Origin: JAQVYB01 sp964490935
GTDB lineage: Bacteria; Verrucomicrobiota; Kiritimatiellia; RZYC01
Length of the DNA: 29,505 nt
Direction: 5' to 3'
Assembly (NCBI GenBank): GCA_964490935.1
Contig: CAZBEO010000042.1
Location: forward strand, 1-29,505
Part shown: positions 6,514 through 14,876 of the stretch, piece after piece
How positions within the stretch are numbered: the first letter of the stretch is position 1
Layout: each line of letters opens with the position of its first letter
Program-made: the position numbers and the translations under genes
The notes under the pieces: model-generated
What the model was told of the DNA's origin: nothing
The model's input: the letters and a program-made list of their open reading frames with translations, nothing else
The model's database searches: none

Positions 6514-7356
6514 CTCATCCAAACGGCCCACATCGGCTTTTGCCTCACGCGTAGATCGCCAGAACAGAGGCGTCATCTGCACCAAGTCGGTCAGGAGATT
6601 GCTGTTGAGCAACACCTCGTATGTCAGAGGTATCTTGTGTTGCATGGCAAAACGAGGTGCACACCGATCGACTGCCGCATCAGCCTTGGCCTCAAAATTC
6701 CCGGCATCTGCCATCAGCCGAGAACGCAGCTCAAGGAGATGATTGGGTCCGGGAACGACGAGGACGAGGGAACCGCTCGGTTTCAGCACACGGGCAAGCT
6801 CCTCTACATTTCGAGGAGCAAGCACACTCAATACTATGTCGAGGGAATCATCCGCAAAAGGAATCCTTCGCATGACATTTGAGATTATCCACCGAGGACC
6901 CTTGTGACGGCGTGCCGCGAGCCGAATGGCCTCTTTCGACACGTCGACGCCGTACAATGGCCCTGTCACAACGTCTCGCAGTGCAGCAAGGAAATAGCCC
7001 TCCCCGCAACCTGAGTCCATGACGCCACCCAGGGCGTCCATTTCCCCTCTTTCAAGCAGTTGACGCACCTTGCTTTGGACGAGTTCTGAAAGCGGGGTAA
7101 ACGCGCCGCTATCGAGGAATCTCCGCCGTGCCTGAACCATCTCAGCATTGTCGCCAGGATGTCGGGAGCGACTATGGTGACTCAGCAGAAGGTTCACGTA
7201 GCCCTCCTTGGCCAAGTCAAAGGAGTGGCCTTGGGGACAAAGGCAGACTCGGTCACCCCAGGACAGCGGCTGCTCGCACACCGGACAGATCAGAGGAATA
7301 TCCTTATCAGTCCCGTTTTCGGCGTCCGGGGCTCTTCGTGTAGGGTTTGCTTTCAT
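6466..7356 (-). CDS. rlmA: 23S rRNA (guanine-N1)-methyltransferase RlmA-like
   Basis: An S-adenosylmethionine-dependent methyltransferase that modifies a guanine of 23S rRNA (G745 in E. coli RlmA; G748 in the TlrB type). The N-terminal zinc-binding module has CPVC (C24, C27) and CPQGH (C40, H44). The family signature SFDLAKEGYVNLL follows, and then DPGD-like HPGDNAEMVQARRRFLDSG. The SAM motif VMDSGCGEGYF and a later VLSVLAPRN complete the Rossmann fold. The reading frame is open to 7482, but the family begins a few residues before the zinc motif, so I choose the ATG at 7356; the ATG at 7392 is a weaker alternative. The 3' end converges on and overlaps the PHP gene by 48 bp. It lies 91 bp downstream of the kinase gene on the same strand. 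Confidence 0.92.
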   Translation of the reverse strand: MKANPTRRAPDAENGTDKDIPLICPVCEQPLSWGDRVCLCPQGHSFDLAKEGYVNLLLSHHSRSRHPGDNAEMVQARRRFLDSGAFTPLSELVQSKVRQLLERGEMDALGGVMDSGCGEGYFLAALRDVVTGPLYGVDVSKEAIRLAARRHKGPRWIISNVMRRIPFADDSLDIVLSVLAPRNVEELARVLKPSGSLVLVVPGPNHLLELRSRLMADAGNFEAKADAAVDRCAPRFAMQHKIPLTYEVLLNSNLLTDLVQMTPLFWRSTREAKADVGRLDELRVTMSFALLTFTLI

Positions 7357-7447
7357 TCCACTTTGAGTCCTTCTCCGCCAGACGTCAGCCATGACCGGCA
7401 GTGGTTTTCGGATAGGTTCGGTTAATGTTAAAATGGTGAGTTTATAA

Positions 7448-10400
7448 TTACTTTTTCGTTGCGTACGGAACGTCAGAATCACTTTCCATGGTGGGCGCGC
7501 CCCCGCTGGCCTGGGCTGGCCATTTGATCATGAAGCAGTTCTGTGCATTCGGGATATCTTCGCTGCACCAGCAACCATTGAAAACCTTGGGTCCGGTTTT
7601 GTTGCGGTGCAGGTTCTGGCTGAAGTTGTCGTATTCATAGGGTTCCCCGCTCACCCATTGAAGCCCGCTTTCGGTCCGGTGCAATCCGATCCAGAACCAA
7701 CATCCGGCGGGAAAGAATCCGCTGATAAACGCATTTTCTTGTGCGGATAGGATGGTTACGAGATGGCCTTGAAGATGTTCACAGAAGCGTCGCGCGTCTT
7801 GCCAGGTCATAAAACGGGGAATAAACAGATAGAGCGATTCGTTGTATCGGTGCGCAAGCTTGTGAAGGTCGGCGTAGCGTTCTTCGCGCAGTGTGATTAG
7901 GGTGTCAACATGAGCCAGGTGGTTCTGCTGTACTGGGTCATCCGCCCAGATCGAACGGATTCGCTTCAGCTCTTCGATGGGGATGGTTTCGCAGTCAAAG
8001 GAAAAATCGGAAGGCGGATTTTTCGTGAAAGGATCAATATGTGTAAGGCGGTTGTTTCCGCACGTTAGCGTGGCCACTGGCGCATCGCTCAGCGGGGTGA
8101 GATCAGCGATCCTGTTGCACTGGCAGCTCAGCATATTCAGTGGCATGCCGCGCAACGGTTCAAGACTTTCAATCTGGTTGCTGGCGCAGTGCAGCCAGCT
8201 CAATTTGCAGTCCGCCAATGGCGCCAGTGTTTTAATGTTGTTGCCGCAGCAATGCACCATTTTGATGGGCATGGACCCAAGAGGCTCAAGGCTTTCGAGC
8301 AGATTTCCGCCGCAGAACAACCCGGTGAGTTTCATGCCGTTGAGCGGTGCGAGCGATGTGATTCGATTCCCCCAGCAGGACAGGAAGTCAAGCGGGGCAC
8401 CGGTCAGCGGTTCGAGGCTTTCGATCTTTTGACAGCCCCCGCAATTGAAGTGTACCAGCGGCAGGTCTCGTAAAGAGTCGAGGTTATCGAAACGGCAGTT
8501 TTCGCAGTCGAACGTGCGTAGCGGCATGCCGCGCAAAGGTTCCAGCGAGGTGATGGGATTGTCGCTGCAGTTCAGTATCTCGAGTTTCATTCCCCGAAGC
8601 GGTTCAAGGGATTTGATTCGGTTATTCTGACAGTAAAGCACGGTGATGGGCAGGCCCGCAAGCGGTGCCAGATCGCTGATGTCGCATTCCGGTATCTCGA
8701 TGGTCAGGCCATCATTGACCATGTCAATATATATGTCTGCGGAGGGCCAGGCGACCCTGAGCTCAGCTTCCCATGTTTTGAGTTTTTCATTCATCGCCTC
8801 GCGTTGAAAGACGCGTTCAAGTCCGGCTTCAGCCCGTTTTCGTCGTTTGCCATCGGGATGGGAATCGAGAATGTCTTGATAGTGGGTTTTGGCGACGATG
8901 TAGTTTCCTTTCTGCAACTGTCTCTCTGCGATGTCAAGAATATCAGCCTGCCAGGGCGTACCGCGAGAATAGATACGTACGCGCGTATAGCGGACGTCGG
9001 ACACCCAACCGCAGAGTCCGACCGCTGTGCGGTTGGCACCGGCCAGCGGTTCCGGATCCTTAACCGTGAAGATGTGTTCATCGTTAACCGTTAGAGACAA
9101 GCTCTTGCCGCTTCGCTCGGCGCAAATGCGATAGTGTTTATTTCGGATCAGTGGGGATGCGGTCTGAATCCATATTCTCTGGTCGGCGCGTGACAGCAGA
9201 TTCAGGGAATTGTCATAGGCACCATAGCAGAATTCGTACCCGCTGTAGGGGATTGTTTTTTTACTGCCTGCGTTGATGGCTCCGATAAAACATCCTAGAT
9301 TGTTGAGGTTCATGCTGCGAATCGAGCATTCGTATTCAATGCGCACATCTCCGGGAATTTCTTGTCTGAACAGCAGGGCCTGAGGCTCTCCTCCGTGAAG
9401 GCGCAATGCACCTTCGGTGACTTCGCAGGTGCCTCCCAGAACATCCCAGTGCATTAGTGCGTCCGGGTGGTTCATGTCATCATCCGCGACCAGATGCCAC
9501 AAGGTGCCGGTCTGATAGGCCTCGATATCCTGCTGTAAATCAAGCACCGTGGCATACCGCCCGGCCGGTTCCCGAGCAAGGGCCCGCATCGCGATTCGCG
9601 AAAGGGGTTCCGGGATGCCGTCGTCGCCACAGTGAGGAAAGATGAGACTCGCGTCCTCTCCGCCACGTCCGGAGCGTTTATTGTAGTCGATGGGGGGGCG
9701 GATTTTGTTTGCGAGAATGGCATCGATCAACGCTCTGGTGGTATGATATTTGGAGACGTGGAGCGGAGGGCGCAGGGTGAGGATGCTGTATAAGATGGCG
9801 CCCAGGGAGTAGATGTCAGAGAGGAGGCTTGTCTTTTTTTGGTCAAGGCTTGCCTGCTCCGGTGCCATGAAGCCGGGCGTGCCCATGATATGCCCACTCA
9901 TGGTACGCAGCGCCGACCCTGCTTTTTCATGACGCATGGAACGTATAAACTCTTTGGAGCGTATATTGGCGACCTCGTCATAGTCATTTATGGCTGGCGT
10001 GTTCTCGCGATTCGGTTCGGAATCCGTGGGTACTGGCTGCGGATTGGTGGGTTTGGCCAGACCCCAGTCAACCACCAGAACCTCGCCATATTCAGCAATC
10101 ATAATGTTGTCGGGCTTGAGGTCGCGATGGACGATTTGATGTGCATGTGCAAAAGCCACGGCATCACAGACCTTCTGAAAGAGATTAATCAATCGAGCAA
10201 GGGGAAAGCTGTCGATGGTCTCAGGGTCGCCCCGTCGCAAGCTGATGAGAACGTCGGTGAGGGTTTGCCCTTTAACGTGTTTCATGGTGTAAAAGACGCG
10301 GCCCTGATTGTCCGTGCCTACTTCATGAATAGGAACGATATTGGGGTGTTCGAGTTGGGCGGTGATTTGCGCTTCCTCCACGAAGCGTAGCAGGTCCTCG

Positions 10401-10657
10401 GGCGTTTGATTCTCTACAGGGTTAAGCGCTTTCATCGCGACCGAACGTTTGCAGTTCAGGTCTGTAGCCTTATAGATGATGCCCATGCCGCCTTCAGCAA
10501 TGATCTCCCCGAGCTGATATTTCTTGTCGCTGGAGACGATGAGCGTGGAGGGGTCAAGGATTTCGTGTTCCTCTCCTGGCTGCGACATGCCGATCTGCCT
10601 GATAGGACTTGGCAACATGCTTTTGATGTGGGTATTTTCTGCTGCCTCGCCTGACAT
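7448..10657 (-). CDS. Giant Ser/Thr protein kinase with concanavalin-like, leucine-rich-repeat and C-type-lectin modules
   Basis: A 1069-residue Hanks-type kinase. The kinase domain spans about 48-380: glycine loop IAEGGMGIIYKA, K76 (VAMK), HRDLKPDN (177-184), VDWGLAK (D197, Trp instead of Phe as in many PVC kinases), a long activation segment and GTPGFMAPEQ (259-268). All catalytic residues are present. About 400-590 looks like a concanavalin/LamG-type beta-sandwich, followed by a helical link. Residues 663-873 are ten near-perfect 21-residue leucine-rich repeats. About 936-1050 is a C-type-lectin-like domain (WFWIGL, QWVSGEPYEYDNF, paired Cys). I see no transmembrane segment. I chose the ATG at 10657, preceded by GGAGG at 4 bases, over the longer frame from 10732. 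The combination suggests signalling through ligand or protein recognition; the substrate is unknown. Confidence 0.93.
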   Translation of the reverse strand: MSGEAAENTHIKSMLPSPIRQIGMSQPGEEHEILDPSTLIVSSDKKYQLGEIIAEGGMGIIYKATDLNCKRSVAMKALNPVENQTPEDLLRFVEEAQITAQLEHPNIVPIHEVGTDNQGRVFYTMKHVKGQTLTDVLISLRRGDPETIDSFPLARLINLFQKVCDAVAFAHAHQIVHRDLKPDNIMIAEYGEVLVVDWGLAKPTNPQPVPTDSEPNRENTPAINDYDEVANIRSKEFIRSMRHEKAGSALRTMSGHIMGTPGFMAPEQASLDQKKTSLLSDIYSLGAILYSILTLRPPLHVSKYHTTRALIDAILANKIRPPIDYNKRSGRGGEDASLIFPHCGDDGIPEPLSRIAMRALAREPAGRYATVLDLQQDIEAYQTGTLWHLVADDDMNHPDALMHWDVLGGTCEVTEGALRLHGGEPQALLFRQEIPGDVRIEYECSIRSMNLNNLGCFIGAINAGSKKTIPYSGYEFCYGAYDNSLNLLSRADQRIWIQTASPLIRNKHYRICAERSGKSLSLTVNDEHIFTVKDPEPLAGANRTAVGLCGWVSDVRYTRVRIYSRGTPWQADILDIAERQLQKGNYIVAKTHYQDILDSHPDGKRRKRAEAGLERVFQREAMNEKLKTWEAELRVAWPSADIYIDMVNDGLTIEIPECDISDLAPLAGLPITVLYCQNNRIKSLEPLRGMKLEILNCSDNPITSLEPLRGMPLRTFDCENCRFDNLDSLRDLPLVHFNCGGCQKIESLEPLTGAPLDFLSCWGNRITSLAPLNGMKLTGLFCGGNLLESLEPLGSMPIKMVHCCGNNIKTLAPLADCKLSWLHCASNQIESLEPLRGMPLNMLSCQCNRIADLTPLSDAPVATLTCGNNRLTHIDPFTKNPPSDFSFDCETIPIEELKRIRSIWADDPVQQNHLAHVDTLITLREERYADLHKLAHRYNESLYLFIPRFMTWQDARRFCEHLQGHLVTILSAQENAFISGFFPAGCWFWIGLHRTESGLQWVSGEPYEYDNFSQNLHRNKTGPKVFNGCWCSEDIPNAQNCFMIKWPAQASGGAPTMESDSDVPYATKK
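8035..8671 (-). repeat. Ten tandem 63-bp units encoding Cys-containing leucine-rich repeats
   Basis: Within the kinase gene, ten units of 21 codons (one has 22) follow the pattern LxPLxGxPLxxLxCxxNxIxS. The Cys at position 14 of the unit is kept in every unit. The DNA is diverged between units, so this is an old protein repeat and not a recent tandem duplication. Confidence 0.9.
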
Positions 10658-10683
10658 AACTCCTCCGCATATAGTAAGCCATG

Positions 10684-10713
10684 AATATAGCGGTCGCGGA
10701 CGAAAAAATACAA
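10684..10713 (-). promoter_or_regulatory. Predicted sigma-70-type promoter of the giant kinase gene
   Basis: On the minus strand TTGTAT (10708-10713) and TATATT (10684-10689) are separated by 18 bp, and transcription would start about 20 bp upstream of the kinase ribosome-binding site. It matches the 18-bp spacing of two other promoters in the window. Confidence 0.55.
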
Positions 10714-10756
10714 CCCTTTTACCTGTGTGCAATAGGCGTATGGGCGTATTTCGTAG

Positions 10757-12160
10757 TTAAAAATCCAGCTTTCTGGGCTTGCTTTGTGCTTTTTCTGGTT
10801 TTTCGTTCTGAGTTGTTATGAGGCGGGTTGGGAAGCGGGAGAGTTCCGGGTCGCGGGCACCCATGCAGAGGACGGCTCCACCCGATTGCCAGTGCTGCGG
10901 GATCTCCTTCAGCAGAAACTCGTAGTCGGGCGCGTAGTGGGCTGGTATGCCTTCGGCTTGCAGATCGTGGACAAAGGTGTCGGCATCCAGTGCGCGTTGG
11001 GTGGTTCCTCCGGCGTAGTAGACCGGCAGGATATAGAGAAGATCGGGCGGGGTGATGAGCTGCTTGAATACGGATGTGAGGGGGGTACGCATGGCGGCGA
11101 GCGGGCCGAAGCCGTGCGGACGCCAGATGCCGATGAGGGCGTGATGTTTTTCTTTGAGGGTGGTCCAGGCGGCCCGGATTTTTTCGGGGTTGTGGGCGTA
11201 GTCGTCTACGAGGGTGACACCGCAGCAGGTTCCGCAGGTTTCGAGTCGGCGTCGGATGCCTGGGAATCGGGGCATGGCCTCATGCAGGGCTTCGGGCGAA
11301 CAGCCCAGTTCAAGGGCAAGGGTGAAGGCAAGGAGGGCGTTTTCGGCGTTGTGGCGTCCGGGTTGCGGGACGCGGTATATTTTTCCGTCGATGGTGAAGT
11401 GCCATCCTTCGTGATCGCGGGCGATAGTGGAATCATCGGCGATGCGTATTTTGTGTTGCGGAATGGCGGAGAGGAGGTGTGCGACGGATGGTGTGCAGAT
11501 GATTTTTCGGGTGACGCGCGATGCGAAGTCGTTGAAGAGGGCGATGGATTCATCGAGGGAAAAGTGATCTTGCGAGATGTTGGTGAGGATGGCGTATTCG
11601 GGCCGAAAGCAGAGGAAGGAACGGTCGCTTTCGTCGGCTTCAATGACCCAGAGGGGCGTTTCAGCGGCGGATGGGCGGACATTTCCGGTGCGGTCGGGCG
11701 GGGTGTCCCATCCGATGACGGCACCTCCATTGACGGTGAATGGGTCTTTTCCGCATTGTTCGAGGAGCCATCCGGTCATGCCGGTGACGGATGTTTTTCC
11801 GCAGGTTCCGGCGATGGCCGCGAGGGGTGCGGTGCCGATGCAGTCGGCCAGCATCTGCGCACGATGGATGACCGGGATGTTGAGTTTTCGGGCCTTCAGT
11901 AAGTCAGCATTGTCGGCTTCAATGGCGGTGCTGACCACGACGCCGGTGGTATCGGGCGTGACCCCTGAGCCGTCTTGCGGGAATAGTTGGAGTCCGGCAC
12001 GGGTGAGACGTTCGAGTACATCGAGTGCTATTCCCTGATCGGCATAACGATCGGAACCGGTGACGCGGAATCCGCGAAAGAGAAGGGTCTGAACAATGGC
12101 GTTCATGCCGACGCCTGCTGCGCCGATGAGGTGATAGCGGGAGTTTTTAGATGTTTTTAT
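10757..12160 (-). CDS. MurC/Mpl-like Mur ligase with no canonical start codon (apparent ATA start)
   Basis: A three-domain ATP-dependent amide ligase of the UDP-N-acetylmuramate-alanine ligase group. The N-terminal Rossmann loop is YHLIGAAGVGMNAI, followed by VTGSD; the ATP loop is AGTCGKTSVTGM; then EADESD, LTNISQDHF, DDYAHNPEKI and WRPHGFGP. Typical MurC has GTHGKTTT and QPHRY, so this is a diverged member, perhaps a paralogue acting on a related peptide. The first in-frame ATG (12106) lies inside the Rossmann motif and would destroy it. Upstream only a TAG (12164-12166) bounds the frame, with no ATG, GTG or TTG between. An ATA at 12158-12160 follows GAGGT at ideal spacing and would give a normal N-terminus, so I use it. 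A mutated ATG or a sequencing error is the alternative. Automatic annotation may instead start at 12106. Confidence 0.85.
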   Translation of the reverse strand: MKTSKNSRYHLIGAAGVGMNAIVQTLLFRGFRVTGSDRYADQGIALDVLERLTRAGLQLFPQDGSGVTPDTTGVVVSTAIEADNADLLKARKLNIPVIHRAQMLADCIGTAPLAAIAGTCGKTSVTGMTGWLLEQCGKDPFTVNGGAVIGWDTPPDRTGNVRPSAAETPLWVIEADESDRSFLCFRPEYAILTNISQDHFSLDESIALFNDFASRVTRKIICTPSVAHLLSAIPQHKIRIADDSTIARDHEGWHFTIDGKIYRVPQPGRHNAENALLAFTLALELGCSPEALHEAMPRFPGIRRRLETCGTCCGVTLVDDYAHNPEKIRAAWTTLKEKHHALIGIWRPHGFGPLAAMRTPLTSVFKQLITPPDLLYILPVYYAGGTTQRALDADTFVHDLQAEGIPAHYAPDYEFLLKEIPQHWQSGGAVLCMGARDPELSRFPTRLITTQNEKPEKAQSKPRKLDF

Positions 12161-12274
12161 GCGCTACCTCGCAACTCAATGAGGAGGGTTTTGACTCGGT
12201 CCAGCTAATCATGACGGATTGTTTTATGCAAACATCCGTTTGTCTTTAATCGCATAGCGATAATCTTACCCTCC

Positions 12275-12293
12275 GTCCGCTCGGCGAGCGGAC
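12275..12293. repeat. Short perfect hairpin
   Basis: GTCCGCTC and GAGCGGAC pair around a 3-base loop in the intergenic DNA upstream of the MurC-like gene. No T-run follows on either strand, so it is more like a repetitive extragenic palindrome than a terminator. Confidence 0.5.
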
Positions 12294-12315
12294 AGCTACT
12301 TGGATTCTGTTCTGT

Positions 12316-12342
12316 GGATCGCGGACTGGAAGTCCACGCTAC
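12316..12342 (+). repeat. Dispersed palindromic repeat, copy 1 (core GGACTGGAAGTCC)
   Basis: A 27-bp element identical to the one at 17545-17571. Its core GGACTGGAAGTCC is a near-palindrome (GGACT...AGTCC). It sits in a 264-bp intergenic stretch together with two other hairpins. The behaviour is that of a REP-like extragenic element. Confidence 0.8.
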
Positions 12343-12389
12343 GTTAGGTGACCTTTTCTCATTCACAACAGCGTAGTCGGTGTTGTTGA

Positions 12390-12428
12390 CTAACAGGATG
12401 TCGGGCCTCAAGCCCGGCAGCCTGTTAG
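12390..12428 (-). terminator. Long hairpin at the stop codon of the coiled-coil protein gene
   Basis: Two 17-base arms (12390-12406 and 12412-12428) match at 15 of 17 positions around a 5-base loop, with a GC-rich centre CGGGC/GCCCG. The hairpin covers the TAA at 12425-12427 of the leftward gene. No T-tract follows, so termination strength is uncertain. It may instead be a second type of extragenic palindrome. Confidence 0.5.
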
Positions 12429-13531
12429 AGGCGGATGAGCTTGTGGGTGGCGTCGGGTTCGAATATGGGGTTGATCACGGGTTGACGTGTCGAGGCGGTG
12501 GATGCCGTGGCGGCGGACTCTCCGTCGATCAGCTCGATCAGGAGGGGCCCGAGTGGGGTGGAGACGGATTGCAGGGCGGTTGCGGCCCTTTCGTATTGTT
12601 TGGCTTGGATGAAGAGAAGGGCAACCATGGTGAAGTTCTGGTCGTTTTTCTCTTTGCTGATGCGGGAGGCCATTTCGCGCAGGGAAAGGTCTTCAAAGTT
12701 GAAGGGGTCGGGGGTGGTGCCTACTTCGCTTCCGCCTGCGAAGAGAACGCGGCTGGCGAGGATGCGGGTGTCATTTACGTCGTTGATACGGACGATTTTG
12801 TCGCCTTTTTTCAGGGAAACGCTGACTGGTGCATCCATATTTTCGAGGAAGGAGTAGCTAATTTGGCGGGGCATGGCGCAGACGGCTTCGGTGCTGGATG
12901 CGAAGGCCTGGAGAGCGGAGATTTCGGGGGTCAGAACAGGTTCGGTCATGGCTTTGGCGAGAAGGGCCTGTGCTTCGGAAAACTGAAAGCGATAGAGGGC
13001 CTGCGCGGTTTTTTGCATGACTTCGTCGAGTGCGGCCTGCGCGGCCCGGATTTTCTCGGCTTCGGCTAGGTCGCGTTCCTTGATTTGTTTGCGGATGTCG
13101 CGGAGGGTATCGTCGCGCACTTTTTTCAATTCGTCGGCGTATGGTCCATCGTACCGTTCAGCGGCGAGGGCGGCTTCTTCGAGTTGGTCGGCTGCCAGAA
13201 GACGTTCGATGGTCTGAAGGAATTGCTGTTCGGCGGCTTGGAGTTCCTGCTCGCGGTTTTGTTGGAATTGCTCGATTTGTGCGCGTGCCAGAAGGGCTTC
13301 TTCGGAGTCGGGGTAGGTTTCGATGAAGGCTTCGAGGCGTCGTATGATTTCATTGTGGAGGTCAGGGTTGGTTTGCTGAAAGGCGGTAATTTGTTCGTAG
13401 GCTGCCAGGACTTCCTGGTGCTGGAGTTCGGCATCGTGTATGGCACGCCAGTGTTGCAGATGCAGCCAAGCAAACAGTGCGCCTCCGGCTACGGCGAGCA
13501 GGATCAGTAAGAACATCAGCTTTTTTACCAT
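12425..13531 (-). CDS. Membrane-anchored coiled-coil protein of unknown function
   Basis: I do not recognise a family. The 368-residue protein starts with a Lys-Lys and a single hydrophobic helix (about 5-24, LMFLLILLAVAGGALFAWL), which suggests an inner-membrane anchor with the rest outside the cytoplasm. Residues about 30-200 are Gln/Glu/Ala-rich and strongly helical, with TPR-like segments (EEALLARAQIEQF, QALYRFQFSEAQALL). The C-terminal third has more beta character, including VSLKKGDKIVRIND, and a low-complexity ATASTAST stretch. The ATG 13531 follows GGGAG at 7 bases. It is 22 bp downstream of the phosphomannomutase gene and probably co-transcribed with it. No catalytic motif is visible. 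Confidence 0.8.
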   Translation of the reverse strand: MVKKLMFLLILLAVAGGALFAWLHLQHWRAIHDAELQHQEVLAAYEQITAFQQTNPDLHNEIIRRLEAFIETYPDSEEALLARAQIEQFQQNREQELQAAEQQFLQTIERLLAADQLEEAALAAERYDGPYADELKKVRDDTLRDIRKQIKERDLAEAEKIRAAQAALDEVMQKTAQALYRFQFSEAQALLAKAMTEPVLTPEISALQAFASSTEAVCAMPRQISYSFLENMDAPVSVSLKKGDKIVRINDVNDTRILASRVLFAGGSEVGTTPDPFNFEDLSLREMASRISKEKNDQNFTMVALLFIQAKQYERAATALQSVSTPLGPLLIELIDGESAATASTASTRQPVINPIFEPDATHKLIRL

Positions 13532-13553
13532 GGCTTCACTCCCGTTATAGCGA

Positions 13554-14876
13554 TCAAGTGCGAATCAGGTTCAGCACTTCGTCGCGTTTGGTTTCCATTT
13601 GTTCCTGGGTGGTGGCTTCAAGGTTAAGACGAATCAGGGGTTCGGTGTTGGAGCCGCGAACATTAAACCACCACGTGTCGAACTCCAAGGACAACCCATC
13701 GAGTTCGGTACTCTTTCCCTGCGGATAGTGGGTGCGCAGGCGACGTAAAATGTCCTCTTTGGAGGCATGGACTTTGGAGTTGATTTCACCGCTCGCGAAG
13801 TAGCGCTGGATAGGTTTGATCAGCTCGGAGAGCGGAACCTCCGACTGACTGACCAGGTTGGCGACGTAGAGGGCGGCTAGGGAGGAACTTTCGGCGAAGA
13901 AGTTGTCCTTGAAATAATAATGACCGGAGAGTTCACCGGCGAAGCGGGCGTTTTTATCGCGCATCTGCTGCTTGATGAAGGCATGACCTACGCGCGACAT
14001 GAGGGCCTCGCCGCCGGCCTGCTCGATGGTTTCGCGAACGGCCCAACTGCTGCGAAGATCGTAGAGAATGGGACCTTTTTCCTCTTGAAGGATTTCCTGT
14101 GCGATGAGAGCGGTGATGATGTCCATGGGGATGACGCGTCCATTTTCGTCGACGAATCCGGCACGGTCGGCGTCGCCATCGAAGGCGATGCCGAAGTCGT
14201 AGTGTCCGTTTCTCACCATGTGTTGGAGGTCTTCGAGGGTTTCCGTTACGAGGGGATTGGCCTCGTGATGGGGGAACGAGCCGTCGTATTCGCCGTAGAG
14301 TGGGTCGATCTCAATGAGGCCGTCGAGGACGTTGGATTCCATGATGCCCATGGCGTTGGCCATATCGATGGCGACTTTTACGGGTTTTTTCAGATGGGCA
14401 AATTGGCGGATGTGGCGTTTGTATTCGGGGAGAATGTCGTGTGGGGTGATGGTGCCTGGTTGGGCGGGAGGCGGAGGAAAGGTTTGGTTGAGGGCAATGG
14501 CTTCGATGTCGTGTATGCCGTTGGCGCCGCTGATGGGTATGGCCCGGTCGCGGCAGAGTTTCATGCCGTTCCATTCGCCGGTGTTGTGGGAGGCGGTGAT
14601 GATGATAGACCCATCGGCCTTCAGGAAACCGTTGGCGAAATAGGACATAGGCGTGGTGCAGAGGCCGAGGTTAATGACATCGGCACCCTGTTCGGTGAGG
14701 CCGCGTGCGAGGGACTCAAGGAGGGGTTTGGAATGCGGACGCATGTCATGACCGACCACGACCGTGCGTGGCTTCAGAAAGGTGACGTAGGCGCGCCCAA
14801 TGCGGTAGGCGAGTTCTTCGGTGAGGTCTTTCCCGTAGATGCCGCGTATGTCGTATGCTTTGAATGGGCCTGCCAT
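13554..14876 (-). CDS. manB: Phosphomannomutase/phosphoglucomutase (alpha-D-phosphohexomutase family)
   Basis: Interconverts hexose 6- and 1-phosphates (mannose and/or glucose), feeding GDP-mannose or other nucleotide sugars. The protein of 440 aa has all four family signatures in order: KAYDIRGIYG at the N-terminus, the phosphoserine loop ITASHNTGEWNGMK, the metal loop DGDADRAGF, the sugar-specificity loop GELSGHYYF and the phosphate-binding RGSNTEPLIRL. The GELSGH form fits PMM/PGM (AlgC-like) enzymes; substrate preference cannot be decided from sequence alone. The ATG at 14876 follows AGGAGC. It lies 44 bp downstream of pgm on the same strand, so two different hexomutases are probably co-expressed. 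Confidence 0.93.
   Translation of the reverse strand: MAGPFKAYDIRGIYGKDLTEELAYRIGRAYVTFLKPRTVVVGHDMRPHSKPLLESLARGLTEQGADVINLGLCTTPMSYFANGFLKADGSIIITASHNTGEWNGMKLCRDRAIPISGANGIHDIEAIALNQTFPPPPAQPGTITPHDILPEYKRHIRQFAHLKKPVKVAIDMANAMGIMESNVLDGLIEIDPLYGEYDGSFPHHEANPLVTETLEDLQHMVRNGHYDFGIAFDGDADRAGFVDENGRVIPMDIITALIAQEILQEEKGPILYDLRSSWAVRETIEQAGGEALMSRVGHAFIKQQMRDKNARFAGELSGHYYFKDNFFAESSSLAALYVANLVSQSEVPLSELIKPIQRYFASGEINSKVHASKEDILRRLRTHYPQGKSTELDGLSLEFDTWWFNVRGSNTEPLIRLNLEATTQEQMETKRDEVLNLIRT

Noticed and set aside
8035..8671. The 63-bp periodicity considered as a DNA satellite
   Set aside because: The period matches a 21-residue protein repeat with diverged codons, so selection acts on the protein.
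10784..11902. A 372-codon plus-strand open frame opposite the MurC-like gene
   Set aside because: It is Gly/Glu/Phe-rich, characteristic of an antisense shadow of GC-rich coding DNA. The minus-strand frame carries Mur ligase motifs.
12425..13531. Coiled-coil protein considered as a methyl-accepting or secretion (HlyD-type) protein
   Set aside because: There is no second membrane segment, HAMP or lipoyl-like barrel motif.
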